Positions 16,857 through 24,583 of a DNA stretch of 64,000 nt are shown here, one piece after another. The stretch comes from Oscillospiraceae bacterium (lineage in GTDB: Bacteria > Bacillota > Clostridia > Oscillospirales > Ruminococcaceae). The position numbers and the translations under genes were made by a program. Each line of letters starts with the position of its first letter. The first letter of the stretch is position 1. The stretch spans positions 1 through 64,000 of the forward strand of contig SFLS01000002.1 of NCBI GenBank assembly GCA_004554485.1, written 5' to 3'. Below the pieces are notes generated by a model. It had not been told where the DNA came from, did no database searches, and saw nothing but the letters and a program-made list of their open reading frames with translations.

Positions 16857-17777
16857 ATGAATCTCGAACAATACCTTGATATCCGTCCGGAGCTGCGGCA
16901 GGCACTGAAAAACGGCGAGCCGGTCGTGGCGCTGGAAAGCACCATTCTCAGCCACGGGATGCCCTATCCCGAAAATCTCTCCTTCGCGGCGGAGGTGGAA
17001 AAGGAGATTCGACAGTGCGGCGCCCACCCTGCCACCATGGCGCTCATCGGCGGCCGGATCAAGGTCGGCCTTTCTCCCGAGGAGCTGGAGCTGATGTGCC
17101 GGGGCGAAAACGTCGGCAAGGTCAGCCGGCGCGATTTTGCTACCTACCTGGCCACCGGCAAAACCGGCGCCACCACCGTCGCCTCCACCATGATGTGCGC
17201 GGCAATGGCCGGCATCCGGGTGTTTGCCACCGGCGGCATCGGCGGCGTCCACCGCCACGGCGAGGTCACCATGGATATTTCCGCCGACCTGCAGGAGCTG
17301 GCCCGCACCCCCGTAGCGGTCGTCTGCGCCGGCGCCAAGCAGATCCTGGATATCGGCCGCACGCTGGAGTATCTGGAAACGATGGGCGTGCCGGTCATCG
17401 GCAACGGCACCGGGGAGTTCCCCGCCTTCTTCTGCACCGGCAGCGGCTACCCGGTGGATTATGCCGCCCAAAGCGAGGAGGAGATCGCCCGCATCATCCA
17501 CACCAAGCTGGAGCTGGAAATGCCCGGCGGCGTGCTCATCGGCAATCCCATCCCGGCGGAATACGCCATGGATTACGACTATATGGAGGGGATCATCGGC
17601 AAGGCGCTGGCCATGGCGGAAGAACAGCATATCCGCGGCAAGGAGATCACCCCCTTCCTGCTGGCCCACATCAAGGAAATGACCGGCGGCGAATCCTTTG
17701 CCTCCAATGTACAGCTCGCGCTCAACAACGCCCGCTGTGCCGCGCGCATCGCCGTCTCCCTCGCCAAAATGCAGTAA
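16857..17777 (+). CDS. psuG: Pseudouridine-5'-phosphate glycosidase
   Basis: 306 residues, normal length. It splits pseudouridine 5'-phosphate into uracil and ribose 5-phosphate. Family marks are VALESTILSHGMPYPEN near residue 22, GGRIKVGLSPEELE, KTGATTVASTMMCAAMAGIRVFATGGIGGVHRHGE with active-site residues, and NPIPAEYAMD. The start follows ACAGGAGGAAC. No pseudouridine kinase gene (psuK) is adjacent, so the kinase must be elsewhere or the substrate arrives already phosphorylated. Confidence 0.95.
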   Translation: MNLEQYLDIRPELRQALKNGEPVVALESTILSHGMPYPENLSFAAEVEKEIRQCGAHPATMALIGGRIKVGLSPEELELMCRGENVGKVSRRDFATYLATGKTGATTVASTMMCAAMAGIRVFATGGIGGVHRHGEVTMDISADLQELARTPVAVVCAGAKQILDIGRTLEYLETMGVPVIGNGTGEFPAFFCTGSGYPVDYAAQSEEEIARIIHTKLELEMPGGVLIGNPIPAEYAMDYDYMEGIIGKALAMAEEQHIRGKEITPFLLAHIKEMTGGESFASNVQLALNNARCAARIAVSLAKMQ

Positions 17778-17892
17778 TTTTCGTTTCCCCGGCGGACTTT
17801 TCGGTTTGCCGGGGAGTTTTTCTGTCCGGCGGCATACATCATCCGCCCGTCGCGGTGGTATACTACCCTCACCAAAAAGGAGGGAACCAAGC

Positions 17893-18327
17893 ATGGATCA
17901 ACAGGATACCGTCCGGCTGCTGCAGGAATGCGACGCCGGTGTTAAAATGGGGGTGGCCGCCATTGCCGAAGTGCTGGATCAGGTCTCCTCGCAGGAGCTG
18001 TACCGCAGCCTCAGCGACTGCAAAAGGGAACACGAATACCTCGGCCGGGAGCTTCAGGAGCTGCTTTCCCGCTGCGGCGGGGAGAGCGGCCAGCCCAGTC
18101 CCGTGGCCAAGGGGATGTCATGGCTCAAGACCAACGCCAAAATGGCCGCCTCCCCCGGTGACGCCACCGTGGCGGATCTGATGACCGACGGCTGCAATCT
18201 GGGGGTCAAAACACTGCGCCGCGCCCTGAACCGCTACCCGGAGGCCGACGCGCTGGCCCGCAATGTCGCCGAGCGGCTGATCCACACCGAGGACGCCCTG
18301 ACCCGCCGGATCGTTCCGTTTCTGTGA
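17893..18327 (+). CDS. Ferritin-like four-helix protein of unknown function
   Basis: 144 residues, almost all helical. The start at 17893 follows AAAAAGGAGGGAACC. Repeated acidic and His positions on the helices (for example CKREHEYLGRE near residue 45) resemble DUF2383 and related ferritin-like proteins. A conserved-looking KGMSWLKTNAKM segment lies mid-protein. Whether it binds metal cannot be decided. It is separated from psuG by 115 bp with a weak hairpin. Confidence 0.65.
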   Translation: MDQQDTVRLLQECDAGVKMGVAAIAEVLDQVSSQELYRSLSDCKREHEYLGRELQELLSRCGGESGQPSPVAKGMSWLKTNAKMAASPGDATVADLMTDGCNLGVKTLRRALNRYPEADALARNVAERLIHTEDALTRRIVPFL

Positions 18328-18335
18328 CCCCCGGG

Positions 18336-18424
18336 GGCCCCGCAGGGCGGCGCTCCTGCCGTCGCGCCGTGCCGTCCGGCTGCGCCGGCCGCCCCCGCGG
18401 CTGCGCTGCGGCCCCTGCGGGGCC
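18336..18424. repeat. Three-armed GC-rich intergenic element, copy 1 (degenerate)
   Basis: Outer stem GGCCCCGCAGGG (18336-18347) with CCCTGCGGGGCC (18413-18424). It encloses three weaker hairpins, including CCGGC-TGC-GCCGG and CCGCGGC-TGC-GCTGCGG (one wobble pair). The arms are less perfect than in other copies. Confidence 0.7.
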
Positions 18425-18577
18425 GCCCCCTCTCCCACAAAATCCGCACTCTTTTGCCAAAAAATACCGATGTGTTTCAGTCGTAGCGCCGAATTTGGTA
18501 AAAATGGAAGAAGAAAGATTGACAAGCCCGGCAAAAGAGCGTAACCTTTAAGTTACCAAAATGTGCTCCCCCGGGGG

Positions 18578-18614
18578 AGCATCGTGTTTGCAGGCAGCAA
18601 ACACGATGCTTTTA
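18578..18614 (+). terminator. Terminator-like hairpin in the leader of the surface-protein gene
   Basis: Perfect 14-bp stem AGCATCGTGTTTGC (18578-18591) with GCAAACACGATGCT (18597-18610), then TTTT. A second hairpin, TGCTCCC-CCGG-GGGAGCA, overlaps its left arm. It is only 33 bp before the next start codon, so it could be an attenuator rather than the end of an upstream transcript. Confidence 0.65.
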
Positions 18615-18646
18615 AGGGGGAAAAACAAAAGAGGAGAGGTAAAAAT

Positions 18647-19906
18647 ATGAAAAAATTGTTAGCAGTGGGCCTGGCGCTGCTTCTGCTTGTGCTGATGCTG
18701 CCCATGACGGCGGCAGCCGAGGGCGTGGACGTAGACGTAAAGATTTCTACGGAGGCGGATTTCCGAACCGCGCTGGAGAAGTTGACCGGGCTGGACAGCC
18801 GGGTCACGGTCAGGCTGGTAGACGATATTACCATCAGCGGTGAGAGTTTGTCCGTCAGTCAGGGTACGCTGACCATTTTGGGGCAGGGGCACACGCTTTG
18901 TTCCTCCTTTCATGCGATTTTGTCGGGCAGCGGAAATGCCGTGGTGAATCTGGGTGCCGCGGACGGGTCGGATACCCTCACTCTTACTTCCACAGATGAG
19001 ACAAGCTGCGTTGTGGGTATGGGTGGCGAGTCGGTACTGAACATGTACCGGGGCGTGACCGTTAAAGATTCCAGTGCGGCAAGTCAAGCCGGCGGCATAC
19101 AGCTGGCAGGCAGCGCTGTTTTTAATATGTACGGCGGTATGATCGATAATTGTGAGAATACGATATTTTCCGCTGCGGGGGGTGTTGTTGTCGACGAATC
19201 TGCCGCATTCTATATGCGCGGCGGCGCGATACGGGGCTGCTCCGGTTATTTTGGCGGCGGCGTTGTGGTCCAGAACGGGACTTTTGTAATGGAGGACGGC
19301 GAGATCTCCGGCTGCACAACAACATCCGCTAACATTGGCGGTGGCGGTGTTCTTGTATTAGGGGGCGCAAACTTTACCATGAAGGGCGGAACCATCACAG
19401 GAAATACAACAGAAGGCTGGGGCGGCGGAATCTTTGCCTACAGCGGGAATGTGACCGTTGCCGATGGCGTGGCGCTGTACAACAATACGGCGAAAAAGGA
19501 AGGGGACGACCTTTACAACGTCGGAGCAAACATTACGCTGGGAAAGACCGCCGACGGCTTGGTTCTTTCTTCCTGTGGCCATACCATCGACGGCTGGTAT
19601 TACGATCGTATTAATGACCAGGGCGCTACGCGCTGGAACTGTGACGAAGCGGTGGCGGGTCATGCGGATGCGTATGATAAGACCGGCGAGCTGAATTCCG
19701 CTGAATGCGGCCTGAAAGCCGCCCACGGAGAGCTGAAAAGCGGCGGGCCGGTCATTATTATCGTCCCCGATGACACCACCGATCCCACCACGACCACCGA
19801 AAAGCCTGCCAACCCCGCCACCGGCGCCAATGACTTTGTCGGCGCAGCTGCTGCGCTGGCTGTCGTGTCCCTCCTCGGCATGGCGGTTGCTTCCCGCAAA
19901 AAATAA
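18647..19906 (+). CDS. Secreted beta-helix surface protein with NPATG sorting signal
   Basis: 419 residues starting after AGAGGAGAGG. A signal peptide (about 1-24, ending TAAAEG) precedes a right-handed beta-helix built of short repeats such as NMYGGMIDNC, YMRGGAIRGC and TMKGGTITGN (about 130-290). A Thr-rich linker (DDTTDPTTTTEKP) leads to NPATGAND, a hydrophobic helix and a RKK tail: a sortase-type cell-wall anchor with N in place of L. Codon use in the repeat region is more A/T-rich than in neighbours, hinting at a different history. It is probably exposed on the cell wall; the binding target is unknown. Confidence 0.82.
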   Translation: MKKLLAVGLALLLLVLMLPMTAAAEGVDVDVKISTEADFRTALEKLTGLDSRVTVRLVDDITISGESLSVSQGTLTILGQGHTLCSSFHAILSGSGNAVVNLGAADGSDTLTLTSTDETSCVVGMGGESVLNMYRGVTVKDSSAASQAGGIQLAGSAVFNMYGGMIDNCENTIFSAAGGVVVDESAAFYMRGGAIRGCSGYFGGGVVVQNGTFVMEDGEISGCTTTSANIGGGGVLVLGGANFTMKGGTITGNTTEGWGGGIFAYSGNVTVADGVALYNNTAKKEGDDLYNVGANITLGKTADGLVLSSCGHTIDGWYYDRINDQGATRWNCDEAVAGHADAYDKTGELNSAECGLKAAHGELKSGGPVIIIVPDDTTDPTTTTEKPANPATGANDFVGAAAALAVVSLLGMAVASRKK

Positions 19907-19920
19907 ATCCCATTCACTGT

Positions 19921-19950
19921 AAAAAGCTCCCCCGCCGGGGGAGCTTTTTT
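19921..19950 (+). terminator. Terminator of the surface-protein gene
   Basis: AAAAAGCTCCCCC pairs perfectly with GGGGGAGCTTTTT around a 3-nt loop and ends in a T run. Confidence 0.9.
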
Positions 19951-19986
19951 GCGTGGAAAAGCGCCTTTTTCCGCCCCAATTGCAAA

Positions 19987-20060
19987 CTTTTTGTAAAATT
20001 TTGTGTGATCTTAACCTTTTTGCTGCAAAAAATTCGTTTTTCAGCGTATTAGTGGGGGGA
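19987..20060 (+). promoter_or_regulatory. Composite promoter-like element, copy A (amidase gene)
   Basis: Contains AAATTTTGTGTGATCTTAAC (19996-20015), then after 8 bp TGCAAA (20024-20029), a 15-bp spacer and CGTATT (20045-20050). The same 20-mer and the same 8-bp gap recur at 57941-57974, upstream of the SPOCS-LysM gene. It looks like a shared promoter with an upstream activator or sigma recognition part. Confidence 0.55.
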
Positions 20061-20148
20061 GAAAGCCGCCGTCCGAAAAACCGGGCTGCGGCGCCGGACA
20101 AGGGAAGCGGACGATCCGCAGGGCCACCGCAGGAAAGGAGAGATCGCC

Positions 20149-20178
20149 ATGAAACGAAAGGAACAACCGGATGAGTAA
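20149..20178 (+). CDS. Nine-codon leader ORF overlapping the amidase start
   Basis: ATG at 20149 follows AAAGGAGAG, a better ribosome-binding site than the one before the amidase. It encodes MKRKEQPDE and stops at 20176-20178, overlapping the amidase ATG (20171) by 8 bases. It may couple translation of the amidase to this leader. It is very short, so it could be chance. Confidence 0.35.
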   Translation: MKRKEQPDE

Positions 20179-20863
20179 AAAAATCTATCTTTCGCCGGAG
20201 CGCCGCCCGGCCCCGCACGGGCCGTATTTCGGCTACCCCGGCGTCTGGGAGCATGACGTCACCGTCCGCATTGCCGAAAAGACAGCTGCGTCGCTGCGTC
20301 GCTGCGGCTATGCCGTGCGGATCGCGGCGGCCGAGGACCCGCTGCGGCAGCGTGTGGCAGAGGGCATTGCCTGGGGCGCCGATTACTACTTGCCGATTCA
20401 CACCAACGCCAGCAGCAGTACCACCGCGGAGGGAAAGGCGCAGGGCCCGGAGGTGCTGGCCTACGGCGCTCCGGGTGGGGTCTCCTGGCGCGCCTGCCAA
20501 ATGACCTACGACGCCCTGATGGAGCTTTATCCCCGAAAGACCGCGCGGGGCGTCCGGCAGAACACGACCTTCTACGAAATCAACAAGACTCCCATGCTGT
20601 CGGTTTACCCGGAGCTGGCGTTCCACGATAACGGCGCGGACGCCGACTGGCTGCTGCGGAACGAAGGCCCCATTGCCGAGGCGCTGGCCCGTGCGGTCTG
20701 CCGCTGGTTCGGGACGGAATACCGCCCCCCGCAGGAGTCCGCCGCAGAAACGGCCGAGTCCGAGGCCCGCCGGGCGGCATTGGAGGCCGACCGGGACCGC
20801 TGGCAGGGGCTGTACCGCTCCCTGAAGGAGCAGATTACGGCGCTGGCCGCCTCGCTGGAGTAG
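20171..20863 (+). CDS. N-acetylmuramoyl-L-alanine amidase (Amidase_3-like)
   Basis: 230 residues, no signal peptide. The opening IYLSPERRPAPHGPYFGYPG and WEHDVTVRIAEKTAASLRRCGY match the first metal-ligand and Glu region of zinc amidases. LPIHTNAS near residue 75 supplies another His, and LSVYPELAFHDNGADADWL near 145 holds the expected catalytic Glu. The N-terminal motif is divergent from the usual SPSHQ form. The C-terminal 45 residues form a charged coiled coil. Lack of a signal fits a sporulation-stage or co-secreted enzyme. The shared promoter element with the SPOCS gene supports a sporulation role, as an inference. Confidence 0.7.
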   Translation: MSKKIYLSPERRPAPHGPYFGYPGVWEHDVTVRIAEKTAASLRRCGYAVRIAAAEDPLRQRVAEGIAWGADYYLPIHTNASSSTTAEGKAQGPEVLAYGAPGGVSWRACQMTYDALMELYPRKTARGVRQNTTFYEINKTPMLSVYPELAFHDNGADADWLLRNEGPIAEALARAVCRWFGTEYRPPQESAAETAESEARRAALEADRDRWQGLYRSLKEQITALAASLE

Positions 20864-20883
20864 CCGCTGCCCGCCGCGGAGAC

Positions 20884-20968
20884 CGGCCCGCAGGGCCAGC
20901 CGCCCTTTGGGCGGCTGCGGCGGTCTGCGACCGCCGGCCCCGGCCCGGCCGGGGCGCCCTGCGGGCCG
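20884..20968. repeat. Three-armed GC-rich intergenic element, copy 2 (perfect junction)
   Basis: Outer stem of 13 bp (20884-20896 with 20956-20968). Three perfect arms abut with no unpaired bases: 20897-20917 (9 bp, TTT loop), 20918-20936 (8 bp, TGC loop) and 20937-20955 (8 bp, CCG loop). Confidence 0.9.
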
Positions 20969-21062
20969 TTTCCCTCCTTGGCAGGGGAGAAACAGCCCGC
21001 CCTTGCCGCCGCGGCGGAAATTTGCTACAATAGGGCAGAATGACCGCGAAGGGAGCGAGAGG

Positions 21063-22034
21063 ATGAAGCTGGGGAACTGGGAGCTGCCGCCCTATGCCAT
21101 GCTGGCGCCGATGGCCGGAGTTTCCGACCGGGCGCTGCGGGAGCTGTGCCGCCGGTACGGCGCCGTGGCCTGTGTCGGCGAAATGGTGAGCTGCAAGGGG
21201 CTGGTGCAGGGCAGCCGCAAAAGCGCCGAGCTCCTGGAGATCGGGGAGCGGGAAATGCCCTGCGCCATCCAGCTGTTCGGGGAGGAGCCGGAGCCGATGG
21301 CCCGCGCCGCCGAACTGGCGCAGCAGTATCATCCGGCGTGGCTGGATATCAATATGGGCTGCCCCGCCCCCAAAATTGCGGGCAACCGCAGCGGCAGCGC
21401 GTTGATGCTCGACCCGGAGCGGGCCTCCGCCATCATCCGGGCGGTCAAGGCGGCCAGCAGCGTGCCGGTCACCGTCAAATTCCGCAAGGGCTGGGATGAG
21501 GAGCATATCAATGCGGTGGAATTTGCGGTGATGGCCCAGCAGAGCGGCGCCGACGCCGTAACGGTACACGGGCGCACCCGCCGCCAGATGTACGCGCCGC
21601 CGGTGGACTGGGAGATTATCCGCCGGGTAAAGCAGGCAGTCACCATTCCGGTCATCGGCAACGGCGATGTGACAAGCCCCGAAGCGGCCGAAGCGCTGTA
21701 CAAGGCCTCCGGCTGCGACCTGGTGATGATCGGCCGGGGCGCACTGGGAGCGCCGTGGCTGTTTTCGCAGGTGCAGCAGTATCTGCAGACCGGCCGCTAC
21801 GGGCCCACCCCCTCGCTGGAGGAGCGCATGGCGCTGATGGTGGAGCAGATGACGCTGGCGGTGCGCTATAAGGGCGAAAGGGTGGCCAGCCACGAGGCCC
21901 GCAAGCACTGCGGCTGGTATATCAGCGGCGTGCGGGGGGCGGCGCAGCTGCGCCGGCAGGCCGGCACCTTGCAGACGCTGGATGACGTCAAACGGCTGGC
22001 CGAGGAGGTCCTGCGGACCGCGGGAGAGCAATAA
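21063..22034 (+). CDS. dusB: tRNA-dihydrouridine synthase
   Basis: 323 residues. It reduces uridines in the tRNA D-loop using FMN and NAD(P)H. The TIM-barrel has LAPMAGVSDRALRELC near residue 14, LDINMGCPAPKI with the catalytic Cys100, TVHGRTRRQMY and the FMN-phosphate motif IGNGDVTSPE. The C-terminal helical domain follows about residue 245. The start at 21063 follows AAGGGAGCGAGAGG; upstream in-frame starts lie in the GC-rich element. It is a single gene with its own terminator. Confidence 0.93.
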   Translation: MKLGNWELPPYAMLAPMAGVSDRALRELCRRYGAVACVGEMVSCKGLVQGSRKSAELLEIGEREMPCAIQLFGEEPEPMARAAELAQQYHPAWLDINMGCPAPKIAGNRSGSALMLDPERASAIIRAVKAASSVPVTVKFRKGWDEEHINAVEFAVMAQQSGADAVTVHGRTRRQMYAPPVDWEIIRRVKQAVTIPVIGNGDVTSPEAAEALYKASGCDLVMIGRGALGAPWLFSQVQQYLQTGRYGPTPSLEERMALMVEQMTLAVRYKGERVASHEARKHCGWYISGVRGAAQLRRQAGTLQTLDDVKRLAEEVLRTAGEQ

Positions 22035-22076
22035 ATAGTATATTCTGTATTAATTATACAATTTGTATTAAGATAG

Positions 22077-22113
22077 CCGGAACGGCAGAGCGGCGTTGCC
22101 TTGCCGGTTTTTT
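22077..22113 (+). terminator. Terminator after dusB
   Basis: CCGG (22077-22080) and GGCA (22084-22087) pair with TGCC (22097-22100) and CCGG (22104-22107) across a symmetric internal loop, followed by six T. Confidence 0.7.
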
Positions 22114-22138
22114 CCGGGGACGTTCATACAAAGTTCAT

Positions 22139-22167
22139 TTGAAATCCGCCCCCAAAGCGGCTACAAT
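22139..22167 (+). promoter_or_regulatory. Promoter of the metal-receptor lipoprotein gene
   Basis: TTGAAA (22139-22144), a 17-bp spacer and TACAAT (22162-22167), 36 bp before the start codon. Confidence 0.65.
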
Positions 22168-22203
22168 AGAAGAAAGACCGGCGAAACAGGGAGGAACAAA
22201 CCG

Positions 22204-23106
22204 ATGAAGAAATTTTGGGCCATCGCGGCCACGGTGCTGATGCTGCTGACGGCGGCCTGCAGCAACGATCCGGCCGGACCAAAGCAGCCTGAGAATCCGG
22301 AATACCCGGTGACGGTGGGCAGCGTGACCCTCACCGAAGCGCCCACGGCAGTGGTCTCCCTTTCGCCCGGCACCACCGAAATGGTGTACGACCTGGGCTA
22401 CGGCAGCCTGCTGGTGGGCGTCAGCGAATACTGCACCCACCCCGCCGAAGCGCTGACGCTGCCGAAGATGGGCAGCATCTACCAGCCGGATACCGAGGCG
22501 GTAAAAGCCGCCGGCACCGTGCTGGTGGTGTGTACCGCCCAGCCCACCGAAAGCACACTGGTAGAGCTGCAGCAGGCGGGGGCGCAGGTGCTGGTGCTGC
22601 CCCGGGCCGATTCGGTGGAGGGGATCAAGCAGAATTACCGGGCGCTGGGGCTGGCGCTGGGCGGCAATGTGACCGGCGCGGCCGCGGCACAAGAGGTCGG
22701 CAGCCGGATCGATGAGCGGCTGGCCCATGCCAAAGGCGTGCTGGCCGGGGAGGCCGAGCGGCCGGATGCGACGCTGCTGGTTGCCTACCCCTACCGCATG
22801 GCGACCGGCGATACGCTGGAGGGCAGACTGCTGGAGGAGATCGGCTTTCACTGCAGCGGAGCGGAATACCGCAACTGGCTGTATCCGCAGGAGGAGCTGA
22901 AGGCGCTGGAGCCGGACGTCATCTTCTGCGCCGAGGCCGATGAGGTGGAAACGGTAAAGGCCAGCTACGAGTACAGTGTGGTGGCCGCGGTGAAGAACGG
23001 TAAGGTGACGGCCATCGATTTTACCGCTTTCCAGAACCAGAGCCTGCGGATGTTTGAGCAGCTGGATGAAATGGCGCAGTTCGCCGCAGCGGCCCAGACA
23101 CCGTGA
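22204..23106 (+). CDS. BtuF-like helical-backbone metal receptor lipoprotein
   Basis: 300 residues starting after CAGGGAGGAAC. A lipoprotein signal ends at LTAAC (Cys about 19). The mature protein follows the BtuF/TroA pattern: VVSLSPGTTEMVYDLGYGSLLVGVSEYCTHP, then KMGSIYQPDTEAVKAAGTVLVV and a long connecting helix. It stands alone, with no permease or ATPase beside it, so it may feed the importer at 5.4-9.1 kb or another one. The ligand is unknown (corrinoid or iron chelate likely). Confidence 0.82.
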   Translation: MKKFWAIAATVLMLLTAACSNDPAGPKQPENPEYPVTVGSVTLTEAPTAVVSLSPGTTEMVYDLGYGSLLVGVSEYCTHPAEALTLPKMGSIYQPDTEAVKAAGTVLVVCTAQPTESTLVELQQAGAQVLVLPRADSVEGIKQNYRALGLALGGNVTGAAAAQEVGSRIDERLAHAKGVLAGEAERPDATLLVAYPYRMATGDTLEGRLLEEIGFHCSGAEYRNWLYPQEELKALEPDVIFCAEADEVETVKASYEYSVVAAVKNGKVTAIDFTAFQNQSLRMFEQLDEMAQFAAAAQTP

Positions 23107-23132
23107 CGCAAAATAAGAGGATCAATAATAAA

Positions 23133-23162
23133 CGGCTGCCGGCGCCTCAGCGTCGGCAGCCG
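23133..23162. other. Hairpin after the metal-receptor gene
   Basis: CGGCTGCCG (23133-23141) pairs with CGGCAGCCG (23154-23162). No T run follows, so termination activity is uncertain. Confidence 0.5.
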
Positions 23163-23186
23163 CTGTAAAATCGGGGAAAAATAAAA

Positions 23187-23623
23187 ATGGAGATAAAAGA
23201 GATCATCGAGCCGCGGCAAAAGAAGGCGATCGCGCGGGGGATCCCGAAGGCGCTGCCGGAATGGTCCGGCATCCCGCAGGCAAGGGAGCAATACATCGCC
23301 CAAAGCGCCGGTCCTTTTTCGCGGCCCTGCAGGAGGAGCGCCCCATCGACTTTTGCTGTCTGATGTCAACCGGCAGGGATACGGCGGAGCCGGCGGTCAT
23401 GGGGGTGCGCCGGGAGTATCACCGCGGTCGGAGCGGCCGGAGAACACGAGGCAGCGGCCGATTCCTCCTTTTTGCAGGTCAAGACGGTGCAGATGGGCCG
23501 GTACCGGGAGTTTGACGAGGCAACCGCTTCTCCCTCAGCCTGGGCTTTCGGGAATTCGAGGTTTTCCCGAAGTTGTGGGACGAAGGGAAGCCTTCCCAGG
23601 TGTACGTCATGGCACTGGAATAA
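23187..23623 (+). pseudogene. Decayed GNAT-family acetyltransferase
   Basis: Pieces of one GNAT protein lie in order in different frames. Frame from 23187: MEIKEIIEPRQKKAIARGIP to YIAQSAGPF. After a shift near 23315: FFAALQEERPIDFCCL, GRDTAEPAVMGVRREYHR. After a further shift near 23420-23470: FLQVKTVQMGRYREFDE. A last shift restores NRFSLSLGFREFEVFPKLW and VYVMALE to the stop at 23621. At least three frameshifts are needed to rebuild it. The start codon and terminator remain, so the loss looks recent. Confidence 0.85.
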
Positions 23624-23627
23624 CAGC

Positions 23628-23668
23628 AAAACACCGCCCTCCCGCATTTTGCGGGAGGGCGGTGTTTT
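23628..23668. terminator. Bidirectional terminator
   Basis: Perfect 18-bp stem (23628-23645 with 23651-23668), ATTTT loop, flanked by AAAA and TTTT. It serves the GNAT remnant and the convergent gene at 23678. Confidence 0.92.
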
Positions 23669-23677
23669 GCCGCGATG

Positions 23678-24067
23678 TTACAGCGTGGCGATATAGCTGC
23701 GCCAACCGCCGTAGGAGGAGATCTCCTTTTGGCCGCGCACCAGCTCCGGCTCGGCGATGACGCCCAGCACCACTTCGCCGTCCGAAAGGGTCACCTTGCC
23801 CACCGAAAGGCCCTCCGGCTCCCGGAGCAGTACCGAGGCCAGCCCGGCGGCCGGCACCCGCCACACCTCCACCGCGACCGAAACGGCGTTGGGGTCGGCG
23901 GGGTCTACTCGCAGCATGGCGGGGTTGTTGTCGCGGATGCTCCACAGGCGGTAGCATTTGCCGGTCGCGGCCTCCCGCTCAAAAACGGCGCCTGCCTCCA
24001 GAAGATTCTTTTCCAGCGGCAGCCCGCGCATCAGGGTGCCGTTGACGGCGAGTTTGACGTGATCCAT
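23678..24067 (-). CDS. Stand-alone allophanate-hydrolase C-terminal-like protein
   Basis: 129 residues. The whole protein matches the C-terminal domain of allophanate hydrolase (gamma-glutamylcyclotransferase-like fold): LAVNGTLMRGLPLEKNLLEAG at the start, YRLWSIRDNNPAMLRV, VAVEVWRVPAAGLASVLLREPEGLSVGKV and a final GQKEISSYGGWRSYIA. In AtzF that domain follows an amidase domain; here it is a separate gene and an amidase lies 1.5 kb away at 25606. The start follows AAAAGGAG. The reaction of the isolated domain is not established. Confidence 0.8.
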   Translation of the reverse strand: MDHVKLAVNGTLMRGLPLEKNLLEAGAVFEREAATGKCYRLWSIRDNNPAMLRVDPADPNAVSVAVEVWRVPAAGLASVLLREPEGLSVGKVTLSDGEVVLGVIAEPELVRGQKEISSYGGWRSYIATL

Positions 24068-24583
24068 GGTGTTCTCCTTTTGATTTATGGTGGTTCCGCC
24101 TCCGGCGGGGATGTTCGTGAAACAGTTTGCTGTCGCCTTCGGCGGGGGATTTAGGTGATAGTTTCAGTTCGCCTACCGGCGGGGTAAATCTTATAAAAGC
24201 CGTTAATCTGTACGGCTCGCCGCCGGGGCGTTCCTTTTACTCGTGTAAAAGGAACCAAAATACGCTTGGGGTAAACCCCAAGACCCCGACGCACCGGAAC
24301 GCCCGCCCGGAACGACTGCGCCGTCCCGGAGCGTGGGCTAAACGGTGCTTATAAGGTGCCTGCGGCGCATTTTTATCGCCGCTGCGCCGGAGCGCAGAAC
24401 GGCGAACCACCACCCCTGTCCCCTCCTCAAAGGAGGGGGACTATGGGGCAGGGCGGCAAATACTTTATAGACTGCGGCTGCCTTCTTCGGCCAATCATAG
24501 TCCCGCACCCCAACCGCCGCGCCCCGTCCTTCCCGCAAGCTTTGATGCTCCGATGGTATGCCTCTCGGTTTACGGTGGCCCGC
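24068..24583. other. 516-bp intergenic stretch with short CGCC/GGCG hairpins
   Basis: No convincing gene. Three small hairpins of the form CGCCtnnGGCGGGG occur between 24094 and 24187, spaced about 40 bp apart. A perfect 11-bp stem GTTCCTTTTAC-TCGT-GTAAAAGGAAC lies near 24229-24254. A CCTCC-TCAAA-GGAGG motif lies near 24422-24437. The rest is featureless. Confidence 0.5.
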
